Of a stretch of 64,000 nucleotides of DNA, positions 9,846 through 18,112 are shown in pieces. Positions within the stretch are counted from its first letter, which is position 1. Each line of letters opens with the position of its first letter. Below the pieces are notes generated by a model. That model saw only the letters and a program-made list of their open reading frames with translations. It was not told the origin of the DNA and did no database searches. This DNA is from Paenibacillus sp. D2_2. GTDB taxonomy: Bacteria > Bacillota > Bacilli > Paenibacillales > Paenibacillaceae. Location of the stretch: assembly GCF_031199965.1 (NCBI RefSeq), contig NZ_CP133605.1, forward strand, positions 1,768,501 to 1,832,500, written 5' to 3'. The position numbers were made by a program, and so were the translations under genes.

Positions 9846-10023
9846 TCTATAGATGTTGAACTATAGAGTGTAGGAAATAGGCGAGAGGGTTCGATATTCA
9901 AAAGAAGAGAAGCTTTGAATATCGAACCTTGGTGAAATGATTCTGAAGAAGCTGAGAGCTTTCTGAAAGAAAGCTACTTCGCGGCTACCTTCTACATACT
10001 ATTATTAGTTCAACTTCTATAGA
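9846..10023. repeat. 178-bp element bounded by 18-bp inverted repeats, with internal hairpin
   Basis: TCTATAGATGTTGAACTA (9846-9863) and TAGTTCAACTTCTATAGA (10006-10023) are inverted with one mismatch. Inside, GGTTCGATATTCAAA (9889-9903) and TTTGAATATCGAACC (9914-9928) make a perfect 15-bp stem with a 10-nt loop. No coding potential is evident. It resembles a small non-autonomous element and differs from the GTTCAAAAAG family. Confidence 0.6.
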
Positions 10024-10071
10024 CAACCTCTTTTATTGCTGTGTCGTGGCAAAATCTAGCGGATTGATGGG

Positions 10072-10138
10072 CTCGACAAAATTAGTGCGAACTTTCATTC
10101 AATTTTAGACAGACTTCACAGATAGATGCCTATATACT
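10072..10138 (+). promoter_or_regulatory. Candidate Spo0A-activated spoIIG-type promoter
   Basis: TAGACA (10106-10111) and TATACT (10133-10138) are separated by 21 bp. The B. subtilis spoIIG promoter is known for an unusually long spacer with a TATACT -10. A 0A-box-like CTCGACAAA lies upstream (10072-10080; consensus TTYGACAAA) and TTAGACAGA overlaps the -35. The start of spoIIGA is about 385 bp downstream; a dispersed repeat occupies most of that leader, and the rest of 10024-10250 holds nothing else I recognise. Confidence 0.55.
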
Positions 10139-10250
10139 GATAACCATCTACGTGTCGGAGGTGCTCCTAGCAGCTTCTAAAGTTGCGTATTTGCGCACTT
10201 CCTGACTGACCACATATTCATAAGTTGTGTTTTGATTAATCTCTTTCTAG

Positions 10251-10501
10251 TAGTGCGAGTTCAAAAAGGTCGGTTTTCAGCACCGATGCTTATGCTTCCG
10301 ATGTGCGTTTTTTCAAACGCTTCAGTTGGATGAAGCTAGGGACGAAAGGAGCGTAGCGTAGGCAAAACCTACCTGAGCACCTGAGATGTTTCCGGAGGGA
10401 ACATGACTTCATCGCTAGAAAACCTACATCTGGATCGCGGTCGCTCATCTTTGAATGACTTCGATCGGATCAAAATCGGACTTTTTGAATTACCTCTAAT
10501 A
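10251..10501. repeat. Long copy A of the dispersed inverted-repeat element
   Basis: Left end TAGTGCGAGTTCAAAAAGG then TCGGTTTTCAGCACCGA; right end GATCAAAATCGGACTTTTTG followed by AATTACCTCTAATA. The ends are imperfect inverted repeats. The core shares GAAGCTAGGG...GGAGCG.AGCGTA with copies at 17486 and 21247, and like the latter has a GATGTGCGTTTTTTCAAA segment. It fills the spoIIGA leader and ends 21 bp before the start codon. Confidence 0.8.
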
Positions 10502-10522
10502 GCAGAGGGAACGGGCAGGTGA

Positions 10523-11552
10523 ATGGGACTGGTAGTATACATCGATTTAATATTTTTGCTCAATCTGCTGATCGATGCGAGCCTACTTCTCGTTACTGCC
10601 TGGATGAGAAAACAAAAATTCGTGTTCTGGCGGCTCTTGGCTTCGGCTGCATTTGGGGCTGCTTATGTCGTTATGATGTTCTTGCCGGAACTATCATTTC
10701 TCTATACCTTCCTGGTGAAATTTCTATTCTCGGTCGTTATGCTATGGATCGCTTTTGGTTTCAAAAGTTTGCAATCCTATTTGCGAAATTTGGGAGCTTT
10801 CTATGTGATCAACTTTGTAGCAGCCGGGGAATATTGGGAATTCACTATTTACTGCAAAGCTACAGCGAGGTGTTTAATGGGATCTGGTATTCCACCTCAG
10901 GGGGCTTAGCTTCTCGCTAAAGGTAGGAACGTTATTCATGATGATCGTCTTCATTGTGGTGTTACTGTGGTTCCGAGCGGTGATGTCTGCACGCCGAAGA
11001 TTGGAACGGATCGATACCTGTCTGGCGGAAGTATCTGTACGAATTGAAGATGCTACGATTCACTGTACAGGATTAATCAACACCGGCAACCAGCTTAATG
11101 ACCCCTTTAGTCGTCTGCCGGTCATGGTGATGGAAGCTTCGCTCTGGGAACAATATTTGCCGAATACACCCAGCAACAGATGGAGTATGGAGAATGCGGA
11201 CAACCTCATTCTGACATGGAGTGATGATGAAGCGTTCCAATGGCGCGATCGGTTGCGTCTCATTCCTTATCGAGCAGTCGGTAAAGGAACGCAGTTCATG
11301 ATTGCACTAAAGCCGGATGAAGTATGTGTGATGACAGATGGGAACGAGGTCATAACGACCCGGGTTCTTATTGGTCTTGACGGAGGAGTCCTGTCTTCAG
11401 AGGGTGTGTACCGGGCGATTATTCATCCGGCACTAACGGAAGGCAAGGAGAATGGAGATAATCCGGTGAAGACGAGAGGGCCGGATGAAATGGCGACAGG
11501 TTCCGCCTGGCTAAAGTCAATAATAGGAACGGTACATGGGAGGATCAGGAGC
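10523..11552 (+). CDS. spoIIGA: Sporulation sigma-E processing peptidase SpoIIGA (two frameshifts, no own stop)
   Basis: Membrane-embedded aspartic protease that cleaves pro-SigE in the mother cell. Five hydrophobic segments fill the N-terminal half ([18 protein letters not shown] onward), followed by the cytoplasmic protease domain ([20 protein letters not shown]). Two 1-nt losses break the frame: in GGGG at 10826-10829 (restored: [20 protein letters not shown]) and in TT at 10911-10912 (restored: [13 protein letters not shown]). The active-site region reads GLINTGNQL where B. subtilis has GLIDSGNQL, so the catalytic Asp appears as Asn. No stop occurs before sigE; the frame runs through into it. 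The end given is the base before the sigE ATG. Confidence 0.85.
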
Positions 11553-12275
11553 ATGCGTGTAAAGTGGAAATTGATCTTGCAGCTGCAGTACTATCGGATG
11601 CTATTTATTTTAGGACTCAAGAGTGAAGAAATCTATTATATTGGCGGAAGCGAAGCTCTGCCGCCTCCATTGACGCGTGAGGAAGAGGAGTATTTATTGG
11701 AACGTCTCCCATCAGGAGACTCGGCGATTAGATCGATGCTGATCGAACGTAATTTAAGGCTCGTTGTCTATATTGCCAGGAAGTTCGAGAATACTGGTAT
11801 TAACATTGAAGATCTCGTCTCGATCGGGGCGATTGGATTAATAAAAGCAGTAAATACGTTTGATCCGGAGAAAAAGATTAAGCTAGCTACCTATGCCTCA
11901 CGTTGCATTGAGAATGAAATATTGATGTATTTACGCCGTAATAGCAAGATCCGTACTGAGGTGTCTTTTGATGAACCACTGAATATCGATTGGGACGGTA
12001 ATGAATTGCTCCTGTCGGATGTGCTAGGTACAGAGAACGACACGATCTATCGGAATATTGAAGAACAGGTTGATCGCAAGTTACTGCATAAAGCACTTGA
12101 TAAATTAAGTGATCGGGAGAGAATGATCATGGAGCTACGCTTCGGTCTTGTAGATGGAGATGAGAAGACACAGAAGGATGTAGCTGATCTTCTGGGCATC
12201 TCTCAGTCCTATATTTCAAGATTAGAGAAGCGCATTATTAAGCGGCTACGTAAGGAATTCAACAAAATGGTATAG
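11553..12275 (+). CDS. sigE: RNA polymerase sigma factor SigE
   Basis: Early mother-cell sigma factor made as an inactive precursor. An N-terminal pro-sequence of about 27 residues ([18 protein letters not shown]...) precedes [20 protein letters not shown]. Region 2 ([38 protein letters not shown]) and region 4 ([20 protein letters not shown]) are essentially canonical; 240 residues. ATG 11553 follows GGAGGATCAGGAGC. The upstream spoIIGA frame is open and in phase with this start, so a SpoIIGA-SigE fusion would be read unless a stop has been lost by sequence error. Confidence 0.95.
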   Translation: MRVKWKLILQLQYYRMLFILGLKSEEIYYIGGSEALPPPLTREEEEYLLERLPSGDSAIRSMLIERNLRLVVYIARKFENTGINIEDLVSIGAIGLIKAVNTFDPEKKIKLATYASRCIENEILMYLRRNSKIRTEVSFDEPLNIDWDGNELLLSDVLGTENDTIYRNIEEQVDRKLLHKALDKLSDRERMIMELRFGLVDGDEKTQKDVADLLGISQSYISRLEKRIIKRLRKEFNKMV

Positions 12276-12332
12276 GCCGTAAGAGACAAATCAAGCACAG
12301 CTTGTCCTCTCCCGGGAGGAATAAAAATACAG

Positions 12333-12372
12333 TCCAAGGAGATACTTATCATTAATGTTTCTCCTTGGGAGG
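12333..12372 (+). promoter_or_regulatory. Leader hairpin overlapping the sigG ribosome site
   Basis: TCCAAGGAGA (12333-12342) can pair with TCTCCTTGGGA (12360-12370), whose end overlaps the GGGAGG Shine-Dalgarno (12367-12372) 9 nt before the sigG ATG. A hairpin in the sigG leader that limits translation of read-through transcripts from sigE has been described in B. subtilis. Confidence 0.6.
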
Positions 12373-12381
12373 TAAGACACG

Positions 12382-13163
12382 ATGACCCGTAACAAAGTCG
12401 AGATTTGCGGTGTGGATACTGCAAAATTGCCCGTTCTAACCAACGCGGAAATGCGTGAATTGTTCCATTCTTTACAGCAGGATCACGTAAGATCAGCCAG
12501 AGAAAAGTTAGTGAATGGCAACCTCAGGCTCGTACTGAGTGTCATCCAGCGTTTCAACAATCGGGGGAGTATGTAGACGATCTGTTTCAAGTCGGCTGCA
12601 TCGGACTTATGAAAGCCATCGATAATTTTGATTTATCGCAGAACGTTAAATTCTCAACCTATGCTGTGCCGATGATCATCGGAGAGATACGCCGCTATTT
12701 ACGTGATAATAATCCGATTCGTGTGTCGCGTAGCCTGCGTGACATCGCCTACAAGGCGTTGCAGATGCGGGACAGCCTTACGAACCAGAACTCCCGTGAA
12801 CCGACGATATTTGAAATATCCGAGGCGCTCGGATTACCTAAAGAAGATGTTGTATTCGCGCTCGATGCGATCCAGGACCCCGTCTCTTTGTTCGAGCCGA
12901 TCTATCATGACGGAGGTGATCCGATCTATGTCATGGATCAGATTAGCGACGACCGGAACAAGGATGTGTCGTGGATCGAGGAGATTGCACTGCGCGAAGC
13001 GATGCAACGGCTTGGCAATCGCGAGAAGATGATATTATCGATGCGCTTCTTTGAAGGCAAGACGCAGATGGAGGTAGCTGATGAGATTGGGATCTCGCAG
13101 GCCCAGGTGTCGAGGCTTGAGAAATCTGCCATCTTACAAATGCAGAAGCATGTAAAGTCTTAG
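12382..13163 (+). CDS. sigG: RNA polymerase sigma factor SigG (one frameshift)
   Basis: Late forespore sigma factor. MTRNKVEICGVDTAKLPVLT is the usual N-terminus with the SpoIIAB/CsfB-contact region; LRLVLSVIQRF, then FSTYAVPMIIGEIRRYLRDN (region 2) and EVADEIGISQAQVSRLEKSA (region 4) follow. The frame breaks in the G5 run at 12563-12567; six Gs give NNRGEYVDDLFQVGCIGLMK. Repaired length about 260 residues. It sits directly downstream of sigE, as in other spore formers, with a hairpin over its ribosome site and a terminator after it. Confidence 0.94.
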
Positions 13164-13175
13164 TTCAACATATCT

Positions 13176-13206
13176 AAGAGACCCCTGTGTAAACAAGGGG
13201 TCTTTT
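13176..13206 (+). terminator. Terminator after sigG
   Basis: AAGAGACCCCT (13176-13186) and AGGGGTCTTT (13196-13205) form the stem, followed by a T-rich tract. Confidence 0.88.
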
Positions 13207-13304
13207 CTATTTTGGGCTTGTATATCGCTACGGGCGGTGATTTTCTGCACGTCCCGGTCATATGATATAGGAGCGAGAGGCTGTGGCGAGGGGGCGCAGG
13301 CAGT

Positions 13305-13640
13305 ATGGAGAATGTAGTTAGGGCGAATATGAAAATATCGGACTTTCAGACGAAGGAAGTTATCAATGTGGTTGATGGGAAGAGACTCGGTCATATTAGC
13401 GACCTGGAGATTGATCTGCGTCAGGGAATCATAGAGGCGATTGTAATACCCGTTAACACGAAATTCATGGGCATATTCGGAGGAGGATCTGATCTCGTGA
13501 TTCCATGGAAGAACATTGTGAAGATCGGCGCGGATGTCGTGCTGGTGAAGATGGATGAGCTGCGAGAACCCAGGATTCAGCAGCAGTATGAGACTACCGT
13601 CTATATTGAACGGGACGGGAGAGCCGAACGCCGCAGCTAA
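13305..13640 (+). CDS. ylmC: PRC-barrel protein of the YlmC/YmxH sporulation family
   Basis: Small cytoplasmic PRC-barrel protein. The family core MKISDFQTKEVINVVDGKRL, GHISDLEIDLRQGIIEAIVI and GGGSDLVIPWKNIVKIGADV is clear. Its biochemical role is not established; the gene commonly follows sigG. I report ATG 13305 (111 residues); ATG 13329 starts exactly at MKISDF and is an equally plausible start, neither having a strong ribosome site. The stop codon lies inside the terminator stem. Confidence 0.85.
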   Translation: MENVVRANMKISDFQTKEVINVVDGKRLGHISDLEIDLRQGIIEAIVIPVNTKFMGIFGGGSDLVIPWKNIVKIGADVVLVKMDELREPRIQQQYETTVYIERDGRAERRS

Positions 13641-13656
13641 CAGCTGCGGCTTTATT
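13631..13656 (+). terminator. Terminator overlapping the ylmC stop codon
   Basis: CCGCAGCT and AGCTGCGG with an AAC loop, followed by CTTTATTGTT. The left arm encodes the last codons of ylmC. Confidence 0.75.
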
Positions 13657-13741
13657 GTTATGCCAGTGTCGACTTATGGTACACTGTTAGAGGTAGAAAC
13701 ACAATCGTAATAGTCTAATATGTGTATGAGTGAGGGGATGA

Positions 13742-14596
13742 ATGATGGAACCATATATTAGGAACGATAATGGACAGCAGCCAGAGCGATACGAGTTGAA
13801 CACTTGGCAGCTTATGATGCCTGATTTAAGCGCGGGCTTTAGCGGTAGACACGGTGGGGTAAGTATAGCCCCTTATGATAGTCTTAATTTAGCTTATCAC
13901 GTGAACGATGATCCAGAGGCAGTTCTACAGAACCGAAGATTACTAGCCGAATCGCTCGGATTCCAGCCAGACGCATGGACCTGTGGGCAGCAGGTGCATG
14001 GAAATCGAGTTGTAGTGGTGGTTGCTGAGGCTCGTGGAAAGGGATACCTGGACATGGCAGATGCGTTGCAGGATTGTGACGGACTCGTGACGAATGTTCC
14101 CGGAATTCTGTTAACATCATTCTATGCAGACTGTGTTCCGTTATATTTTCTCGATCCGATCAAGCGGATTGTGGCTCTAGCTCATGCTGGCTGGAAGGGA
14201 ACCGTACTACGCATAGCTGAAGAAGTGATTGGGACGATGAAGAGTGAGTTCGGCTCTGATCCGGATCATATTCATACGGCTATCGGACCTAGCATAGGGG
14301 AATGCTGTTACGAGGTTGATGACGTGGTGATGACGCGAGTCCACCAGACGCTGAGAGAGATTGGGGCATCTGATTTAGCTGCGGATGTAGCCCAAACGTC
14401 CCAAAATGAAGGAAAGTTCATGCTGAACTTGAAAGAATTGAATCGAATTATTATGATAAAAGCAGGAATATTGCCGACTCATATCGAATGTACATCATGG
14501 TGTACGAGTTGTCACCATGATAAATTCTTTTCTTACCGCAAAGATAATGGGGTAACAGGAAGAATGGCGAGTTGGATTGGCATGAAAGAGAGGTGA
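13742..14596 (+). CDS. pgeF: Peptidoglycan editing factor PgeF / YlmD (laccase-fold)
   Basis: Member of the DUF152/YfiH/YlmD family, reported as a purine nucleoside phosphorylase/adenosine deaminase-like enzyme and, in E. coli, as an enzyme that removes L-Ser from wrongly built UDP-MurNAc-peptides. The metal-binding His/Cys set is visible: QQVHGNRV, DCVPLYF, ALAHAGWKGTV and GPSIGECCYEVDD. 284 residues, normal length. ATG 13742 follows GAGGGGATGA. First gene of a close row pgeF-ylmE-sepF-ylmG-ylmH, with 7 nt to ylmE. Confidence 0.88.
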   Translation: MMEPYIRNDNGQQPERYELNTWQLMMPDLSAGFSGRHGGVSIAPYDSLNLAYHVNDDPEAVLQNRRLLAESLGFQPDAWTCGQQVHGNRVVVVVAEARGKGYLDMADALQDCDGLVTNVPGILLTSFYADCVPLYFLDPIKRIVALAHAGWKGTVLRIAEEVIGTMKSEFGSDPDHIHTAIGPSIGECCYEVDDVVMTRVHQTLREIGASDLAADVAQTSQNEGKFMLNLKELNRIIMIKAGILPTHIECTSWCTSCHHDKFFSYRKDNGVTGRMASWIGMKER

Positions 14597-14603
14597 TCCT
14601 TTC

Positions 14604-15296
14604 TTGTCACTTCAAGATCGGATACAGCATGTGGAAGAACGCATTCAGGCGGCCTGCGACCGCAGTGGACGCAACCGGGATGATGTGAATATCGTCGCCG
14701 TAACAAAATACGTGTCGGTTGAAATGACGCGAACAGTGCTTGACCAGGGAGTTCTCAATATAGGAGAGAATCGTCCGCAGAGTGCGGTTCCCAAATGGGA
14801 GACACTACAAGGGCGGGGAACATGGCATTTTCTCGGCCATCTGCAAAGCAGAAAGGTTAAGGATGTCGTAGGTAAATTTAAATATATCCATTCCTTGGAC
14901 CGAATCTCGCTGGCAGAGGAATTGGACAAGCGAGCGGCTACAAGCGGCATAGAAGTGCTCGCATTTGTACAGGTCAATGTATCAGGAGAGTCTACCAAGC
15001 AGGGGCTTGAGCCCGGAGAGGTCGAGGCGTTTCTAAAGGAAATGGACAGCTATAGTCATATTAAGGTCATCGGACTAATGACGATGGCTCCCATTGAGGA
15101 AGAACCGGAGCTGACACGGCCTGTATTCCGCAGGCTTCGTGAATTACGAGATGAGCTCAATGCAAAGGCGGTTACTAGTGTGCCGCTGACGGAGCTATCC
15201 ATGGGAATGTCAGGTGATTTTGAAATTGCGATTGAAGAAGGAGCAACCTGGGTACGCCTCGGTACTATTTTAGTGGGGAAAGGGGAGGAAGATTAA
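14604..15296 (+). CDS. ylmE: PLP-binding protein YlmE (YggS/PROSC family)
   Basis: PLP-homeostasis protein with an alanine-racemase-like TIM barrel but no known enzymatic reaction. The PLP lysine is in [10 protein letters not shown] near residue 36; [28 protein letters not shown] and [18 protein letters not shown] are family blocks. TTG start behind GAGAGGTGATCCTTTC. Its stop overlaps the sepF start (TAATG), suggesting translational coupling. Confidence 0.93.
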   Translation: MSLQDRIQHVEERIQAACDRSGRNRDDVNIVAVTKYVSVEMTRTVLDQGVLNIGENRPQSAVPKWETLQGRGTWHFLGHLQSRKVKDVVGKFKYIHSLDRISLAEELDKRAATSGIEVLAFVQVNVSGESTKQGLEPGEVEAFLKEMDSYSHIKVIGLMTMAPIEEEPELTRPVFRRLRELRDELNAKAVTSVPLTELSMGMSGDFEIAIEEGATWVRLGTILVGKGEED

Positions 15297-15748
15297 TGGG
15301 AGTAATGAACAAATTCATGAATTTCTTAGGCCTCCAGGAAGAGGAAGAAATTGTGGAACGCGAAGGAATTACTAATCTGGAAGAGCCTGAGTATGAAACT
15401 CCAAACTTTGAAACCCGTAAGAATCAGAGGGGAAATAATGTGGTTAGCATTCATTCGCAAAAAAATGTAAAAATGGTGCTATACGAACCAAAATCCTATG
15501 AAGAGGCTCAGGAGATTGCCGATCATTTGCGGTCACATCGCTCTGTTGTTGTTAATTTGCAACGCGTCCGTAACGATCAGGCTTTGCGGATCATCGACTT
15601 TCTCAGCGGAACGATCTACGCTCTAAGCGGTGGTATTTCGAAGATCGGGGGCAATATATTCTTATGCACGCCAGATACCGTTGAGATTCAGGGAGCGATT
15701 TCTGAGTTATTATCTGAGGAAATAGACTATAACAGAATAATGAGGTGA
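15296..15748 (+). CDS. sepF: Cell division protein SepF
   Basis: FtsZ-bundling and membrane-anchoring protein of the Gram-positive divisome. The N-terminal amphipathic helix ([13 protein letters not shown]) for membrane binding, an acidic linker and the SepF core ([40 protein letters not shown]) are present. 150 residues, complete. ATG overlaps the ylmE stop; ylmG follows after 7 nt. Confidence 0.95.
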   Translation: MGVMNKFMNFLGLQEEEEIVEREGITNLEEPEYETPNFETRKNQRGNNVVSIHSQKNVKMVLYEPKSYEEAQEIADHLRSHRSVVVNLQRVRNDQALRIIDFLSGTIYALSGGISKIGGNIFLCTPDTVEIQGAISELLSEEIDYNRIMR

Positions 15749-15755
15749 TGACATC

Positions 15756-16033
15756 TTGGATTCAGCAACAATTAATTCTATCGTCTGGATAGCGTATAAT
15801 ATTTATTTCTATATGATTTTCGTGTACATTTTGATGTCGTGGCTTCCGAATGCTCGGGACAGTTTCATAGGTGAACTGCTTGGGAAATTAGTCGAGCCGT
15901 TCCTGGCGCCATTCCGGAAATTCATTCCCCGATTATGGGGATGATCGACATTTCGCCGATTGTCGCATTGTTCGTGCTCCGTCTGGCTGCTGTAGGGCTG
16001 ACCAGCGTGCTCAACTATGTGCTCGCGGGGTAG
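15756..16033 (+). CDS. ylmG: YggT-family membrane protein YlmG (one frameshift)
   Basis: Small integral membrane protein with two hydrophobic segments and the family pattern YIFMSWLPNA / VEPFLAPFRKFIPP. The frame breaks in the CCCC at 15927-15930; a fifth C gives FRKFIPPIMGMIDISPIVAL and extends the protein to the TAG at 16031. TTG start behind GAGGTGATGACATC. The family is linked to division-site or membrane functions but has no defined reaction. Confidence 0.87.
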
Positions 16034-16042
16034 AAGCGGCCA

Positions 16043-16825
16043 ATGAAGATGGAGATTTATGAGCATTTCAAGCCAGAGGAGCGCCAGTTTGTTGACCGTG
16101 CCTCCGAGTGGGTCGTTAATGCCGGGGAATACCATGAAGTCAGGCTGACTGACTTTCTGGATCCGCGGCAATGTTTTATATTGGAGTCATTGGTCAATCG
16201 CCATCCTGATGTTGCTGTGCGAATAGATGGCGGGTATGAAGGGGCGGAGAGGTGTCGAGCATTCATCGCTCCTGATTACAGGGAGTTGGACCATGAGCCA
16301 ATGAAGATGAAGGTGCTAAACATCACTTCGGGAGATCAGAAATTTATAACATTACAGCATGGCGATTATCTAGGGGCTATTCTCGGTCTGGGGCTCAAGC
16401 GGGACAAAATTGGCGATATTCATGTACATGAAGATGGGTGTCACGTGATTGTTACGGAAGATATCGCTGCCTATCTTGATCTACATTTGCGCCAGGTTCA
16501 CCGTATCGGAGTCATGACCGAAATTGTGGAGTTATCAGCGCTTCGGCCGGTCCATACTGAACTGCAATCTTTGGAATTGACAGTAGCTTCCTTGCGGCTT
16601 GATGGAATCGTAAGTGATGTGTTCCGCTTAAGCCGTAGCAAAATTCTTGCACCGATCAAGGCAGGCCGCTGTAGGGTGAACTGGAAGACAGAGGAGGATC
16701 CTTCGGCTCCGTTAAAGGCCGGGGATATTGTCGCATTGCAAGGATTTGGTCGCTTCAAAGTACTGGAGACGGACGGTATGACAAAAAAAGGCAGACTTCG
16801 CGTGAAAATCGGTAAATTTGTCTGA
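16043..16825 (+). CDS. ylmH: S4-domain RNA-binding protein YlmH
   Basis: Two-part protein: an N-terminal YlmH domain (LDFLDPRQCFILESLVNRHP-like start at LTDFLDPRQC, and GLKRDKIGDIHVHEDGCHVI) and a C-terminal S4 RNA-binding domain (VASLRLDGIVSDVFRLSRSK, VNWKTEEDPSAPLKAGDIV). In B. subtilis, YlmH has been linked to ribosome-associated quality control together with RqcH/RqcP. 260 residues. It starts 9 nt after the repaired ylmG stop. Confidence 0.92.
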   Translation: MKMEIYEHFKPEERQFVDRASEWVVNAGEYHEVRLTDFLDPRQCFILESLVNRHPDVAVRIDGGYEGAERCRAFIAPDYRELDHEPMKMKVLNITSGDQKFITLQHGDYLGAILGLGLKRDKIGDIHVHEDGCHVIVTEDIAAYLDLHLRQVHRIGVMTEIVELSALRPVHTELQSLELTVASLRLDGIVSDVFRLSRSKILAPIKAGRCRVNWKTEEDPSAPLKAGDIVALQGFGRFKVLETDGMTKKGRLRVKIGKFV

Positions 16826-16969
16826 GTGTATTGCAGGAGATCGTGGATTGCTGTCGAAATTATCTAACCAGTAAATAATTGTCTGATTGTAAATTGTAAT
16901 GTTGTGATTATATAAAAACAAATATCCTTCCGACATAGGGAGAGATTGAATTTTATAGGAGGTGCGGTA

Positions 16970-17488
16970 ATGCCATTAACACCGCTGGATATACATAACA
17001 AGGAGTTTTCCAGACGAATTCGCGGTTATGATGAGGATGAAGTTAATGAATTTCTGGATCAAGTCATTAAAGATTATGAAATTGTAATCAGAGAGAATAA
17101 AGAGCTTCACAACCAAATGCTCTCATTGCAGGAGAAACTTGATCATTTTGCTAACATTGAGGACACGCTTAGTAAGACGATTATTGTAGCTCAGGAAGCT
17201 GCCGATGAAGTGAAGAACAATGCCAAGAAGGAATCACAGCTCATCGTGAAGGAAGCGGAGAAGAATGCCGACCGGATCGTGAATGAAGCGCTGGTGAAGT
17301 CGCGCAAGATCGCGATGGAAGTGGAGGAGCTGAAGAAGCAGGCCTCCATCTATCGAGCTCGGTTCCGTACGTTAGTGGAAGCACAGCTCGATCTGCTAAG
17401 TGTGGACGGTTGGGATACGTTAGAGAATCGTGAGCCGGAACGTTCGTATGATAGTGAGCGCGAACGCGAAGCGAAGGAAATCTACTAG
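16970..17488 (+). CDS. divIVA: Septum-site/curvature-sensing protein DivIVA
   Basis: Coiled-coil protein that binds negatively curved membrane at septa and poles. The membrane-binding N-terminus MPLTPLDIHNKEFSRRIRGY, EDEVNEFLDQVIKDYE and long heptad-rich helices (EEAEKNADRIVNEALVK-like region) are present; 172 residues. ATG 16970 follows TATAGGAGGTGCGGTA. The TAG stop (17486-17488) is also the first three bases of dispersed repeat copy B, so the element appears to have supplied or abutted the end of the gene. Confidence 0.94.
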   Translation: MPLTPLDIHNKEFSRRIRGYDEDEVNEFLDQVIKDYEIVIRENKELHNQMLSLQEKLDHFANIEDTLSKTIIVAQEAADEVKNNAKKESQLIVKEAEKNADRIVNEALVKSRKIAMEVEELKKQASIYRARFRTLVEAQLDLLSVDGWDTLENREPERSYDSEREREAKEIY

Positions 17489-17668
17489 TGCGAGTTCAAA
17501 AGGCCGGTTTTCAGCACCGAGAAGATTGGATGAAGCTAGTGACTGAGGAGCAGAGCGTACGTTTTGGGTACGTGAGCGCGGAAGGGCCGGCTGAATTCAA
17601 AGATTCGATGTCGAATAAGTTTTCAGTGTTTCGTGATCAAAATTGGACTTTTTGAACAGCCTCTACTA
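17486..17668. repeat. Long copy B of the dispersed inverted-repeat element
   Basis: Left end TAGTGCGAGTTCAAAAGG then CCGGTTTTCAGCACCGAG; right end GATCAAAATTGGACTTTTTG then AACAGCCTCTACTA. The core GATGAAGCTAG.GAC.GAGGAGC and GAGCGTACGT....GGTACGTGAGC aligns with copies A and C, but the segment with GATGTGCGTTTTTTC is deleted. It lies between divIVA and the ileS promoter. Confidence 0.8.
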
Positions 17669-17708
17669 GAGGTTTCAACAAGATCTATGCATCCTTGACT
17701 GTTGCGGG

Positions 17709-17737
17709 TTGACATCAGGATGACAATAAGTTATATA
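17709..17737 (+). promoter_or_regulatory. SigA-type promoter of the ileS T-box transcript
   Basis: TTGACA (17709-17714), 17-bp spacer, TATATA (17732-17737). Confidence 0.75.
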
Positions 17738-17769
17738 TAATATCATATTGTGCAGGTGCTGCACACAAC

Positions 17770-18082
17770 TGAATTAGATATTTGATGATGGGAACAAGTA
17801 CGTTGCGTATTTGATCTGCAGAGAGTTGGCGAATGGTGAGAGCCAATGTTCAGGTCGCAAACGGAATATCCTCCCGGAGAAGCAGGGCTGAAGTTAAATT
17901 CTGAAGAAGAAGTAAGCCTTTGCCGGCGGTCGGCCGTTATACCGAACCCATATGTATGTATGGAGCTGAGTGTCATATGGCTTAAGCGCATGAATTCATT
18001 TCGTGCGTACGATAGCGATATGGAACAAGGGTGGTAACGCGAGTTAGAGTCTCGTCCCTTTTTAGGGATGGGGCTTTTTTTA
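17770..18082 (+). promoter_or_regulatory. T-box leader controlling ileS
   Basis: The T-box core GGAACAAGGGTGGTAACGCG lies at 18022-18041 and is followed by a terminator stem (GTCTCGTCCC with GGGATGGGGC) and a T-run ending at about 18082. Upstream, the AGAGAG box near 17818 and a candidate specifier ATC (17868-17870, in GGAATATCC) fit isoleucine. Uncharged tRNA-Ile would favour the antiterminator and allow ileS transcription. The leader start is approximate. Confidence 0.88.
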
Positions 18083-18112
18083 TTTTCCATGAAGAAGGGA
18101 AGAAGTATTAAG

